Shown piece after piece: positions 1 through 9,398 of a stretch of 64,000 nucleotides of DNA. The position numbers and the translations under genes are program-made. How positions within the stretch are numbered: the stretch's first letter is position 1; every line of letters begins with the position of its first letter. The stretch is from Plectonema radiosum NIES-515 (GTDB lineage: Bacteria; Cyanobacteriota; Cyanobacteriia; Cyanobacteriales; Nostocaceae): the NCBI RefSeq assembly GCF_025753815.1, contig NZ_JAOWRF010000276.1, positions 1 through 64,000 of the forward strand, read 5' to 3'. The notes beneath the pieces were generated by a model, which saw only the letters and a program-made list of their open reading frames with translations, was not told the DNA's origin and made no database searches.

Positions 1-61
1 AGCATTTATCGTCAAAGCTAATAGGGGCGATTCTGAGCATTTCCCCACAATGGCAGTTCAA

Positions 62-1839
62 TTACACCTCGGTCAGTGGTTGCTGCTGTCGCCTAATTGT
101 ATTCAAGTAGAGACGCTTATGCAATTGCTCGTTCCAATCCCTGGCTTTTGGTTTGAGCCTGCGTTCCTTGTGGCAAAAGCTGCTTGATAAGTCTTGCCAT
201 TTCGTTTCCTTTCTCATCATTATCGTGCCTCAGCAACCACCGTTGGTATCTTTCTCAAAAACTCCACTGGCACGCTTCGAGTGCTATCAACTGCAAGGTA
301 CAGGGTTCTATGGCCTTGCGGCTGTTCTAGCACAGATGCAGACAAAGCATCTATAGGGGATTTGGTTAGCACCGCTCTTTGAATCGGATCGTCACTCTTT
401 CCACCGCTTCGCACGTAGAACCAACCAGCGTTCCGCTTAGTGCCTTTCTCTAAACCCATGAAGGTGTTATCCTTACCCATTGTTCCTCTCAAGAAAGCTC
501 CCGTCACATCCCCATCCAGAGAGCGCATGATGAACACGGCATTTTGTTTAGAGTCAGCGTAAACCAATCCGCGTTTGTGCAGAGTCTGCACTAAATTTTC
601 AGGAAGTTTGCATTCCCTCGTTAGGTAGTGTTGCACTGCCTGCCACCCTTTCTCATCTGGCACTGGGGGCGTAAATTTTGGAACTGGCTCTACGAACGCT
701 ATTTGTTGGGCTTGCTTAAGTGTATGATTTGTTACGGCACCTATTATCCCCGATTCTCCAAAGCGATCGCGTAGCCACACCACAGCTTGTCGGAAGCTAC
801 AGTCCTCAACGTGCATCACCAAATCAATTGCACCACCACCGCGTTGCTCACCTTCTAAGTCGTAAAACTTGGAGTCGGTAATGCTGATAATGTTACCGTG
901 ACCCTCCCAGTTATGCTTATTTTTGTAGTCTGGATCTAGTCCCAAGTTGTAGGCAACATCTTCTAGGGGCAAGTCTCGCAGCACTTGTAATTCTTCCTTG
1001 TACTTAAAAACTTCTGCTTCTAATTCCAGTACGCGCTGCTCCAGCTTCTGCCTTTGTTTTTCAGATGCTCTTGCTTTTTGCTCCATATCGTGATGCTGCT
1101 TTAATGCCGTAGCGCGATCTGATAGCTGGTGGTTAATAATGTCAAGGGATGGTTGCAAAGTTTCCTTGACACGTTCTCGGTAAGTGATCGCGTTCTGGGT
1201 TTGTGTGGCAGTCGGTAAAGTTTGTTCCAAGTCCAAGTTGAGGGATTGGCGATTAACTCTGGCGTAATATTCTTTGACCTCGGTATGTTTGGCAGTACTA
1301 CCTTTAATGCCCCGTTCTATGCCCAATGGGGCAACAGCAGCTGCAAAACTGTCTTGAAGTTCAGATAGCCTTTTCCGGGTTCCACCAAATAGCGCCCGAC
1401 AGTTGAGCTTGCCTCGTTCGTCCAGTGGCACCAGGTAGGCGTGAATATGGGGAGTAACTTCATCTAAGTGTAACTCACAGCGGACAACGCGATCGCCCCA
1501 AGATTGTTTGAGCCATTTTGACGTTACATCTGCAAAGTCGTCTAAACGCTTTTGGTTATAAGTTCCGGCGATGGATGGATCGTCAGGGCGAAAGTATTCA
1601 GCACTGGCACTCAAGACAAATTCAACACCCAGCACAGCATTGGAGCGAATCTTCTGATTGCCAATTTTCGCTTTGAATATCGTCGCCAAATCTGGATCTG
1701 ATTTTTCTCCAATTAGGCGGATGTTATGTACGTCTGGATCTGCATTGGGCGTATCCCGCTCCCTGGTGGTGTGTAGTTCACTAGAAACCAGAGTTCCCCA
1801 ATCCTTTATTTTCTGGATGCGACAAACCGTGTAAGCCAT
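62..1839 (-). pseudogene. MobV-type relaxase with C-terminal DUF3991/Toprim region, frameshifted
   Basis: The MobV (Mob_Pre) relaxase nicks plasmid DNA at oriT for mobilisation. The N-terminal domain has the HNIR motif (residues 38-41) and the metal-binding HxDExxPHIH motif (H124, D126, E127, H131, H133). A coiled coil follows (about 235-290), then a DUF3991-like zinc-free primase fold and a Toprim domain. The first frame stops at 220, just before the Toprim acidic motif. That motif (DNDEKGNEMA) is intact in the next frame after a +1 shift near 225. A second +1 shift in the A4 run at 146-149 restores a typical Toprim/relaxase tail (RDWNEQLHKRL) that ends at a stop at 62-64. Either the gene is decaying or the sequence has two insertion errors. 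The relaxase domain itself is complete and may act alone. Family assignment is confident; functionality is uncertain. Confidence 0.85.
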
Positions 1840-2427
1840 GAAATATGCTTAAAGCAATTCTTTCTATATCCAAGATGCTCGCTCATACTGCCACAATGGC
1901 TCTATCTACGGTTGAATTTTGCGCTTGGTTTTGAGGTGGTTGGAAAAACGAAGCGAACGAAACAATTTTAGCAAAGCGATGCCCGTGAGGGCAAAAATTG
2001 TGGAGTGAGTCCACAAACTAGTTTAAGGCTAATCGAAAGCCAATGACAAGTATAAGATAATTGAGTGAAAAAAGTGACCAATATGTGTTTCGTAAATATC
2101 AAAAAGTTGATGTTGCTGTGTTGGTTAATTAAGTATGAATGAACGATATGAGAAGCAATTATGTAATTTCACAATTAAAACACAATCAAGTTAATGAAAA
2201 GTCAACCTATAGACAGATTAAGAACAATAATAAATCAAAAATTAAACACAAATAGAACACAATGGCGACATATTAAAACAAAAAATAACAATAGTGTCAA
2301 GAGTAAAGTAAATTTAAATACAAAAACAATTCCGTAGCGTACCTCTAACTTTATTCTGAGGTAAAAGAAAAGTCATGCAAGTTATCAATGAATAGGTGGG
2401 AACAAAGATAAGAGACATGACAAACGA
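1840..2427. other. Intergenic region between divergent relaxase and segregation operon
   Basis: I find no gene in these 588 bases. The first 180 bases hold inverted repeats (see the oriT candidate). The rest is AT-rich with runs of A and T, as expected of promoters for the rightward operon. A 6-bp inverted repeat, TACCTC (2340-2345) with GAGGTA (2358-2363), sits about 65 bases before the actin-like gene and could be an operator. Confidence 0.5.
1949..2015. other. Candidate oriT / nic region of the MobV relaxase
   Basis: Just upstream of the relaxase start lie nested inverted repeats. ACAATTTT pairs with AAAATTGT around an inner GCCC-gtga-GGGC hairpin (1981-1992), and TGTGGA-gtgag-TCCACA lies directly beside it (1999-2015). 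MobV relaxases commonly have their oriT, with short inverted repeats next to nic, immediately upstream of the mob gene. Placement and symmetry fit, but the nick site cannot be read from sequence alone. Confidence 0.35.
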
Positions 2428-3552
2428 ATGGCAGACTTAACAATGAGTTTTGACCCTGGTGCTTCATTGAATAAAGTAGTCTATCAAGTTAGGGGCGAAA
2501 AAACACCAACTCTGCTCGTGATGCAACCGGAAGTAATATTAGTAACACATGAGGCGCTTAAAAGCTACGTATCGAACCGCCTTGGTAATCCCCGCCCGGA
2601 AGCAGAAGCTTGGGGGGTAGTAAATGACAAGTGTTTTGTGGTGGGATGTCTTGCACGGGAGTTTTTAGCAGATGCCGGGATGCGGGAACTAAAGTACGAA
2701 CGAGCAGTGTACAAGGTGTTGGCAGCAGTTGGAGCAATTAAGCAAATTTTGGGACTGCCAACAAAGTTTTCTATATCGTTGGCAGTGTTGTTGCCTTGGA
2801 ATGAATATCCAGATAGAGAACGCTTTGAACGGCTGCTGCGGGCAAGTTTGAAAAATTACACATTTAGGGATGAGCGGTTACGGGTAAAGTTAGAACACTT
2901 TGAATGCCGTCCCGAAGGGAGTGGACTAGCAATGAGCCGGCTTAATACCAAAGGGCTGGATTGGTTTCGTTCCCACTCAATTGCCACGCTAATGTTTGGG
3001 CATCGAAACACAAGTGCTTTGGTATTTGTAGAGGGCAAGTTGAATCATATTCATACCACTACAACAGATTTGGGCTTTCACCAAATGGTTGAGATGGTAG
3101 TGCGGCGAACAAGTGGACAAAGTGCGGACATGCTCACGAAAGCAATTTTTAGTGCAGGTGCTGCGATTAATGAGAGCCAAAGCGCAATAGCAGCATTGGC
3201 ACAAAGTCGAGATGAGCATCGTCGGGCAGAAGAAGTGAGGGTAATTATCAGTGCGATCGCATCGTCACGGACCCAATACTGGCGACGGCTGAGTGCATGG
3301 CTGGATACAACGCTACAACCCCAGTTGAATGTGGGAGAGGTTATTCTCTGTGGTGGTGCAGCACATTACTTCAAAAAGGAATTGCAAGGGTATTTCTCCA
3401 GTACACCAACATATTGGGGAGATGAATTGATGAAGCAGGTACAAACCATTTTCTTTGCAGATCATCCCAATGCGACGGCGCTGGCATTTCGACTGCTGGA
3501 TGGATTCGGGTTATTTCTTTATCTCCAAGAACGGGAGGCGGCAGTGATATGA
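2428..3552 (+). CDS. Actin-like ATPase of plasmid segregation (ParM/Alp type)
   Basis: This is a predicted filament-forming actin-like ATPase that moves plasmid copies apart. The first phosphate-binding loop is visible at the N-terminus (FDPGAS, residues 8-13), a second region contains FVEGKLNHIHTTTTDLG (about 198-214), and an adenosine-type motif near the C-terminus reads EVILCGGAAHYF. The length of 374 residues is normal for ParM-like proteins. The ATG at 2428 is chosen because an ATG 11 bases upstream is out of frame. The stop overlaps the start of the next gene (ATGA), so the genes are translationally coupled. Low similarity between actin-like families prevents a closer name. Confidence 0.75.
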   Translation: MADLTMSFDPGASLNKVVYQVRGEKTPTLLVMQPEVILVTHEALKSYVSNRLGNPRPEAEAWGVVNDKCFVVGCLAREFLADAGMRELKYERAVYKVLAAVGAIKQILGLPTKFSISLAVLLPWNEYPDRERFERLLRASLKNYTFRDERLRVKLEHFECRPEGSGLAMSRLNTKGLDWFRSHSIATLMFGHRNTSALVFVEGKLNHIHTTTTDLGFHQMVEMVVRRTSGQSADMLTKAIFSAGAAINESQSAIAALAQSRDEHRRAEEVRVIISAIASSRTQYWRRLSAWLDTTLQPQLNVGEVILCGGAAHYFKKELQGYFSSTPTYWGDELMKQVQTIFFADHPNATALAFRLLDGFGLFLYLQEREAAVI

Positions 3553-3998
3553 GTGGGCAAACCAGAAAAAGGTTAAACCTGATCCTGAGATACACGCCTT
3601 ATGCTGATAGTCCTGATGGAGTGGTTTTGACTTATCTTAATTGTTCTCAAATGCGGGTGCTGAAGAAAACAGTGCTAGAAACTTTGTCAATGTGCTGGTT
3701 AGCATTGGCTTACCAAGAACAAGGGAGTTTACCCCCAGAGGAATTGCGGTTAGTTGCACTCGGCTGTGTGGATGCTTTGGAGAAACATATCAGCTATCTG
3801 AGGGCTGCATTTCGGTTAGAGAGTCCAACTGTCCAGAACTCAACTTTTCGAGAAGTGATGACTCCAGTGGTGTATGCGAACATGCCACCAACTGTTAAGA
3901 ATATCTCCACGAATACTGAGGGTAGGGAAGAATCCGTAAATTTGTCAGGCAACTCGAAAAAAAATTTGTATTTAGATAGTCAAGAACTTTTTGGATAA
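3549..3998 (+). CDS. Small protein of the segregation operon, possible ParR-like adaptor
   Basis: This 149-residue protein is of unknown family. It starts within the stop of the actin-like gene and ends at the start of the ParA-like gene, so it belongs to a tight three-gene operon. The first 100 residues look mainly helical (a leucine-rich stretch, with EELRLVALGCVDALEKHISYL), and the tail is polar and low in complexity. In known ParM systems the gene after parM encodes the DNA-binding adaptor ParR. Position and size make that role reasonable here, but no ribbon-helix-helix or HTH signature is clear to me. The function is inferred from position only. Confidence 0.6.
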   Translation: MSGQTRKRLNLILRYTPYADSPDGVVLTYLNCSQMRVLKKTVLETLSMCWLALAYQEQGSLPPEELRLVALGCVDALEKHISYLRAAFRLESPTVQNSTFREVMTPVVYANMPPTVKNISTNTEGREESVNLSGNSKKNLYLDSQELFG

Positions 3999-4002
3999 GA
4001 CA

Positions 4003-4899
4003 ATGCCACGAGTAAAAAAGACGGAACCAATGGATAAGCCTGTTGAGCAATTGAAACTAGAAAATCCGAAAACGTCGCAACCTTTAGCTGAAGCGAAGGA
4101 GCATCAGGAACATCAAGAATATAGAGCTGCAACGAGCGTTATTCCCATAAGTGAACTGAATGCAGAAAATGGCTCAAAAGAAGCTTTAGTAAATCCCAAA
4201 ACTCCAACTAAAATTCACCTTATCGATGGGGAGAAGGGGGGGGTTGGGAAATCGTTATTTGCCAGAACTTTGATGCAGTATTGCATTGATACGGGAAAGT
4301 CCGTCACTTTAGTGGATGCCGATCGCACAAATGCCGATGTGAGTGAAGTATACCCAAATAAAGCCAAAACTGCCTCATTTAGTGAAAATGAGAAAAAATC
4401 TTATGATGCTGACGAGATTTTTAATTTGGCATTAACTCAATCAGTGGTTGTTAATCTCCCAGCGCAGGTTTATCTCCTCGTCAACGAATGGATTTCACGC
4501 AACAGTGTTCTTGAAGTCGGTGTTCAATATGACGTGCGCTTGGTTAAATGGTTCGTTTGTACTGGAGCATACGACAGTGTAAAGTTATTCATTGAGTCAC
4601 TCGACAAGTTTAAGGATACTATTACTCATGTTTTGGTAAAGAACTACGCAATGTGTGATGAGTGGGAGCGGGTATTAGAAAAGCCAGAATTAAAAAGTGC
4701 GATCGCTAAGTATAAAGTCCAGGAAGTTGTCTTTCCTAAACTGTCGTTTCGAGAGCGGGATATCCTTTTAGAAGAAAAGCTGACGTTTGCTGCTGCAAAA
4801 AATTACACTCAGAAATTGGGGGTACTGGGAACTCAGCGGGTGCATTCATTCTTGAAACAGGCACATGGCGAGTTGGACAAAGTGGGGCTATTGCCATGA
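4003..4899 (+). CDS. ParA/MinD-like P-loop ATPase
   Basis: This is a Walker-type cytoskeletal ATPase. A long charged leader of about 70 residues precedes a deviant Walker A motif with its signature lysine (GEKGGVGKS, about residues 77-85), followed by VDADRTN, the Walker A' region. The C-terminal half resembles plasmid ATPases that carry no separate HTH. An upstream TTG at 3991 is in frame and overlaps the preceding gene by 8 bases; the ATG at 4003 is preferred, but the choice is not certain. It is the third gene of the operon that begins with the actin-like ATPase, an unusual pairing because actin-type and ParA-type motors normally belong to separate systems. Confidence 0.75.
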   Translation: MPRVKKTEPMDKPVEQLKLENPKTSQPLAEAKEHQEHQEYRAATSVIPISELNAENGSKEALVNPKTPTKIHLIDGEKGGVGKSLFARTLMQYCIDTGKSVTLVDADRTNADVSEVYPNKAKTASFSENEKKSYDADEIFNLALTQSVVVNLPAQVYLLVNEWISRNSVLEVGVQYDVRLVKWFVCTGAYDSVKLFIESLDKFKDTITHVLVKNYAMCDEWERVLEKPELKSAIAKYKVQEVVFPKLSFRERDILLEEKLTFAAAKNYTQKLGVLGTQRVHSFLKQAHGELDKVGLLP

Positions 4900-5284
4900 T
4901 GGAAAACAGCAGGAAATGAACACCAAGGCGTTGCAGCAGTGCGTGTTGACAAGGTGTTGTGCAGTTCTTAGGGGGAACCATAAAAATAAATCTCACTTTC
5001 GTCACATCTAGATCCGCACTTGCCTACGAATAATTTACAGCGATTTTCACCTAAATGAACCACATTATTTTTAGCAAATCGCAAAGGCAAGGCAGCGCGT
5101 TGCGGGGGTTCCCCCCGTTGTAGCGACTGCCGCGCAAAGGAAGAAATAAAGGAAGAAAAGTGTGGTCTAAATACATGAAAATTGCTGTAAAAACACGAAA
5201 GTGAGATTTATTTACGCTTATGTGCCTTAGAAAGCCAAATGTAGCTTTTTCACTTGTTGTGTTGGTCAACTATAAATAACTTTT
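4900..5284. repeat. Imperfect long inverted repeat, MITE-like (core 4984-5213)
   Basis: No gene is visible in these 385 bases. A 19-base arm at 4984-5002 (AAATAAATCTCACTTTCGT) is exactly inverted at 5195-5213. Inside it, TTTACAGCGATTTTCA (about 5034-5049) is repeated inverted with one mismatch at about 5175-5190. The centre holds GC-rich cyanobacterial-type palindromes (GGGGGTTCCCCCC, GCAGCGCG...CGCGC). The whole could fold into one long hairpin of about 230 bases. The shape is that of a non-autonomous element or a large terminator between operons. No clear target-site duplication was found. Confidence 0.5.
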
Positions 5285-5977
5285 ATGGAGCAAAGCGAAA
5301 AGTCAGTTTCTAAGAGTCGATTAGAGGTTGCGCTCTCTGGCTACGGGGATGAATTTAAGGGCAAAGTCTTGGACATTGTTAATAAGACTGGGTTAGAACC
5401 TGATGACCCCTTATTCCTCATTCTAGCCGCAACGGGCAGGTTAGAAGTGTTGCTTCTTGATGGTCCGGATACTTTAGAGCAGCTATTTAAGAATTGGAGC
5501 CGTGAACTTGCCCGTAATTTAGAGTTAGTGGAATCAGCTACCTTAGAGCGACAGAAAGCGGCGATCGCCAAAGCAGCTGGTGAACTGATTTCTAGGGCAG
5601 AAAAACAAGAGGCAGAGCGCTTATTCACCTCTATTTTTCCCGCTGCTGGGCTAGTGCTGTCTATCTTGGGCTTGGGATTTATTCTGGGTATGTCGGTTCC
5701 TCCTTGGTTGCAGGGCTTGCAGGGTGGGGGTTACGTAGAATCGAATGCTTCTTTAACACTTAACCAGCTTGAAGCGCTGCGGTGGGCTTCTTCGGGTGAA
5801 GGAAAGTTTGCCCGGAATTTAATGCGTTGGAATGCTGGGTACTTGGACACCAAAGAGTGCTTAAAAGACCCCCAGCGGTTGAAAGTTACGTTAAACCTGG
5901 ATGGCAGGAAAGCTTATAGCGGGTTTTGTGTTGTGTGGGCAGTTCCCCCGAACGAGCGCAAGTTTGAGCAGCGCTGA
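5285..5977 (+). CDS. Single-pass membrane protein, cyanobacterial unknown family (DUF6753-like)
   Basis: The protein has 230 residues. The N-terminal half is soluble and helical and contains DPLFLILAATGRLEVLL (about residues 41-57), followed by a charged coiled-coil-like stretch (70-112), one strong membrane segment (about 117-136) and a mixed C-terminal domain. I think it belongs to an uncharacterised cyanobacterial family (DUF6753), from memory only. It is followed after 3 bases by a membrane protein with a nuclease-like domain, so the two are co-expressed and probably act together. The function is unknown. Confidence 0.65.
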   Translation: MEQSEKSVSKSRLEVALSGYGDEFKGKVLDIVNKTGLEPDDPLFLILAATGRLEVLLLDGPDTLEQLFKNWSRELARNLELVESATLERQKAAIAKAAGELISRAEKQEAERLFTSIFPAAGLVLSILGLGFILGMSVPPWLQGLQGGGYVESNASLTLNQLEALRWASSGEGKFARNLMRWNAGYLDTKECLKDPQRLKVTLNLDGRKAYSGFCVVWAVPPNERKFEQR

Positions 5978-5980
5978 GTT

Positions 5981-7057
5981 ATGAGTACGTATTCTTATAT
6001 ACTTCTGCCCCAACTCTTGCTTGATTTTATGGCAGCTTACAGTACGAGTGTTGGTGCAGAAGTTGGGGAGGCAGCGCTGGCAAGAGAGTTGTCGCGAGAA
6101 AACTGGTATGCGGTTGGCTCAATTCGTGAACAATTACCGAACCGTATCCCGCGTAGCCCCATTAAAACTACCCAAAATCGGCAGTGGTTAAGTGTGCGAG
6201 TACAGTTAAAGTGGGTCGTCTTGCGCCATATTCTTGTGCTACTCCCTAGCATTATTTGGAGTTATGCCGCGTTAACAGCATTGCTAAATGCTTTTGGCAA
6301 CTGGGGTGCGCTGGTATTAATTGGCTACAGTAGTGGGTGGGCGATCTGTCTTTGGCAGCAGCGCAACGCGATTGCACCGTACTTGTTGGGATCATCGCTT
6401 GATTATACATCCAACAAGTCCCTTACTCTGCGAGAGTCCCCCGCCAGTACAGTAAATACAGTTGCAGTTCGCTCTGCTTCATCTGAGTCAGCCTCTTTGC
6501 AGAAGCTCAAGCAACTAAAAAAAGCGCTCAATAAACAAGTCAGGCAACCATCAGGTGTAAGTGATGCGATAGTTGGTGCAAGTGAACGTGACTTTAACAA
6601 AGTCTTAGAGCAATATTTTCCAGGAAGAGTGCAGACTCAGCTAAAGTTCCCATTCGCCATCAACGGCAGAGAGTATGCCTATAGCATTGACTTTGCGATT
6701 GTGTTTGATGAAATTGGCGTTTGCATTGATTGTGAAATTGATGAGCCATATGATTATAAATCGCGCCGTCCCACCCACTGCATCGACCAACAAGCTGATG
6801 CGATTCGCAATTCTTTTTTTGTCGAGGGGAACTGGATAGTTATTCGGTTTAGTGAAGCCCAGATTGTTTTACATCCCCACTCGTGTTGTAAAACCATTGC
6901 TGCATTGGTTAGTCGGATTATAGGGAGTAATAAATTTTTGAGGGAATTTGAGAATGTGCCTGACCTTAAGCCTACACCCAAGTGGACGAAACGGCAAGCG
7001 AAAAGAATGGCGAAACAGAGAGTGCGCGATCGCTATTTGTCTCGTCGAGTTGTTTAA
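5981..7057 (+). CDS. Membrane-anchored protein with PD-(D/E)XK-like nuclease domain
   Basis: The protein has 358 residues. Two membrane segments are visible (about 77-101 and 107-126). A Ser/Thr-rich linker leads to a C-terminal domain (about 200-325) with the pattern of restriction-endonuclease-like folds: an N-terminal helix with E210, SIDFAI (D237), CIDCEIDEPY (E252, D254), a conserved-looking basic helix, and a final strand WIVIRFSE. This arrangement resembles DUF559/Vsr-like nucleases, although the usual ExK is not exact. It forms an operon with the membrane protein just upstream. A membrane-tethered nuclease could act in plasmid entry, exclusion or defence; that role is inference. Confidence 0.6.
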   Translation: MSTYSYILLPQLLLDFMAAYSTSVGAEVGEAALARELSRENWYAVGSIREQLPNRIPRSPIKTTQNRQWLSVRVQLKWVVLRHILVLLPSIIWSYAALTALLNAFGNWGALVLIGYSSGWAICLWQQRNAIAPYLLGSSLDYTSNKSLTLRESPASTVNTVAVRSASSESASLQKLKQLKKALNKQVRQPSGVSDAIVGASERDFNKVLEQYFPGRVQTQLKFPFAINGREYAYSIDFAIVFDEIGVCIDCEIDEPYDYKSRRPTHCIDQQADAIRNSFFVEGNWIVIRFSEAQIVLHPHSCCKTIAALVSRIIGSNKFLREFENVPDLKPTPKWTKRQAKRMAKQRVRDRYLSRRVV

Positions 7058-7254
7058 AAGCACGTACTCTTCTAAAACTTCCACTCTTCTTTTACGCGAC
7101 TGGTGGTTGATTTTCCTTTATGTTTGCTCACACTTGATTAATAATTTATTATCGAAACAATTAGTACGCTTACCATTAATCTTGAGAAGAAAAAGATTGG
7201 GATTTTTGATGTTTTACCCAAGCAGCGCTTCTATAATATTTTCTGTTATTTGTT

Positions 7255-8301
7255 TCACAATTTCTGATTCCAGGCAGTCGCAGCGATAATTTGAGCATTA
7301 ATATCATCCAGGTAAAACTCATAAACTGGCACACCACTTCGCTCACAACGCAATGGCTCAATAATTTTGCTGAAAGGGTTCCAAACAGCAGTGACGGTGC
7401 GTTTGATTTTCTTGCGAACCAATTCACATTCAATATGAACTGTAGGCAAGTGAATTACCATCACACTATATAAAGAAGCTGACACTTTTAGAGAATACCG
7501 CTCTTCCAAGTCAGCCAATTTCCGTTCTAGCTCCTTATTAGTAGCATCCAACCGAGCCAATTCTCTTTCTTTCCCCTCTCCCTCCATTTGTCGGGATTGA
7601 ATTCGATTTTGAATTTCTACAGCTATAGTGTTGTAATATGTTTTTAATCGCTCTTCATCTCTAGCTTTCGCCCTAGATAATTTCGCCTGCCAATTTTTCA
7701 GGTCAGATTGTACCAATTCAGCAGAAGTGTGTTCAATAATCAGTGAAATTTCCTCACTCTTTCTTTCTGAAATTGCTTCTGGATGTTCCACCACAATACG
7801 GTCAGATTCCCAAAATAGTGCATCACCAATATCAACTGGTGTAACTAAAGTTAGTTCGTTGATAATGAACGAAACCATCCCGACTCTTTTTTCATCAGCT
7901 TCAGCAGTATACGCTACATGACACCACAAATAACGGGTTGTCTCCGGTTTTGCTTCTAGAAAACGAATTAAGCCGTTGTGGGGTTTTATGGTTTGCAGAA
8001 GTTGTTTCTCGAATCCGCTGGTTTTCAGGTAGCCATCGTAATTGATAGCGATCGCACTCACTGTTCCCCGATTTCCCAAAATCCGCGAAAATCGACTCAG
8101 CAATTCTGAGTGGTAGGTGACAAATACACTCTTGTCTACATCAGCTTTGGTGGAAAGTGTCACTTCTTCGGGCAATTCCAACTGTTTGGCAATGTTGGCA
8201 GTCAACATCACCATCATCTGGTTATCACCATCAGGTTCGGCAACACCATCATACAGAGATACCAATTTTGATAGCGTTGAAAGAATCGGATCTGATATCA
8301 T
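7255..8301 (-). CDS. Coiled-coil protein, likely partner of the SNF2-like helicase
   Basis: The protein has 348 residues and no family I can name with certainty. The N-terminal half is globular. Residues about 195-270 form a long charged coiled coil (KARDEERLKTYYNTIAVEI, ELARLDATNKELERKLADLEE). The C-terminal part ends with VWNPFSKIIEPLRCE, resembling the tail of helicase-associated proteins that usually carry a Cys-rich ribbon; here only one Cys of such a ribbon remains. It reads in the same direction as the SNF2 helicase at 9930-11639, separated from it by an oppositely oriented nuclease-like gene. My reading is that the helicase and this protein are two parts of one machine. Confidence 0.55.
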   Translation of the reverse strand: MISDPILSTLSKLVSLYDGVAEPDGDNQMMVMLTANIAKQLELPEEVTLSTKADVDKSVFVTYHSELLSRFSRILGNRGTVSAIAINYDGYLKTSGFEKQLLQTIKPHNGLIRFLEAKPETTRYLWCHVAYTAEADEKRVGMVSFIINELTLVTPVDIGDALFWESDRIVVEHPEAISERKSEEISLIIEHTSAELVQSDLKNWQAKLSRAKARDEERLKTYYNTIAVEIQNRIQSRQMEGEGKERELARLDATNKELERKLADLEERYSLKVSASLYSVMVIHLPTVHIECELVRKKIKRTVTAVWNPFSKIIEPLRCERSGVPVYEFYLDDINAQIIAATAWNQKL

Positions 8302-8786
8302 TTGGGTACTGGGGATTGGGGACTGGGAACAGCGTCAGAAAAAATCATGTTGCAAGAATTCTTACATATACCCTCTTCTCCAATTCCTAATCCCCACTGC
8401 CTTTATGCGGTATATGGTTGTTAATAATTGGCTTGAATCTGTTTATTTGTTCGCTTGTTAATTATAAATTAAGAGCAATGCGATCGCGTGCCGCCACGAG
8501 TGCAAACCGACAAGATTGCCAGCACTGCTGAAGGCACCATTGATTACCCAAGCGGTATTGGAGAGACTGCCACCTAACCAAATACTCCCAAATTAGTCTG
8601 AAATTACCTTAAATTCTACTTCTTCCCTCTGTATTATATGCGCCTAGTGAGATTTTTTAAATAGGTAATCTTCCGGCGGTCTTGGAGTATGAATGCTACG
8701 TTAGTAATGTAAGTTTAAAAATTATTTGAAATACGCTACTTACGTTCATGTACAGAGCAGAGTTTTTAAATTAAAGGTGAATTACC
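8302..8786. other. Intergenic region upstream of two divergent genes
   Basis: These 485 bases hold no recognisable gene. Positions 8306-8331 carry a G-rich low-complexity string of the GGGGATTGGGGACTGGG type that is common between cyanobacterial genes. A HIP1-like core lies at about 8480. The last 150 bases are AT-rich and should carry the promoter of the rightward gene at 8787. Confidence 0.4.
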
Positions 8787-9398
8787 ATGCCATTTAGCAG
8801 TTACAAAAGTCTTAGCGCAGTTATTAAAAAGTTTCAAATAAAGTATGTGCAAACTAACTTTGTTCTCGAAACAGAATTTCCAGTTAAAGATGATTTCAAA
8901 TCCGAACTAGATTTATTATTCACAGATGGAGTTATTGACAATTCCGAATCTGCTATTTGTGAAAATCTCATCTATCCTGTTTTGAAAGAAGTATGGAAAT
9001 TTTATCGGAACAAACTAACGCTTTGGAGTCACCAAACATTAATTTACGATGAAGATTTATCAGGAGTTCCTGATTATATAGTGACGCAGCGAAATCCCCT
9101 CGCTACTATTGTTTTTGATAAGCCTTATTTTTTGGCAGTTGAGGCAAAACAAGACAAGTTTGAAGAAGGATGGGGTCAGTGTCTTGCAGAAATGATAGCA
9201 GTGCAACGGATTAATGATGATTTAGAAAAGACTGTTTTTGGGATTGTTTCTAATGGGAAAGTATGGCAGTTTGGCAAGCTAAATGTAGATATTTTTACCA
9301 GAAGTAGAAATCTTTATACAATTGAAGAATTAGATAAGTTGTTTGCTGCGGTTAACTATATTTTCCAACAGTGTGAGTTACAGATTAACAATCTATAG
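8787..9398 (+). CDS. PD-(D/E)XK-like nuclease-fold protein, cyanobacterial family
   Basis: The protein has 203 residues. The core pattern of a restriction-endonuclease-like fold is clear: a helix with CENLIYPVLKEVW (57-69), GVPDYIV (D96), then a strand with AVEAKQD (E119 and K121) and a following helix GWGQCLAEM (Q131). This matches the D-ExK order of type I restriction R-subunit-like nuclease domains that occur as stand-alone proteins in many cyanobacteria. It sits on the opposite strand between two genes of the putative helicase system. It may belong to that system or be an independent insertion. Confidence 0.7.
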   Translation: MPFSSYKSLSAVIKKFQIKYVQTNFVLETEFPVKDDFKSELDLLFTDGVIDNSESAICENLIYPVLKEVWKFYRNKLTLWSHQTLIYDEDLSGVPDYIVTQRNPLATIVFDKPYFLAVEAKQDKFEEGWGQCLAEMIAVQRINDDLEKTVFGIVSNGKVWQFGKLNVDIFTRSRNLYTIEELDKLFAAVNYIFQQCELQINNL

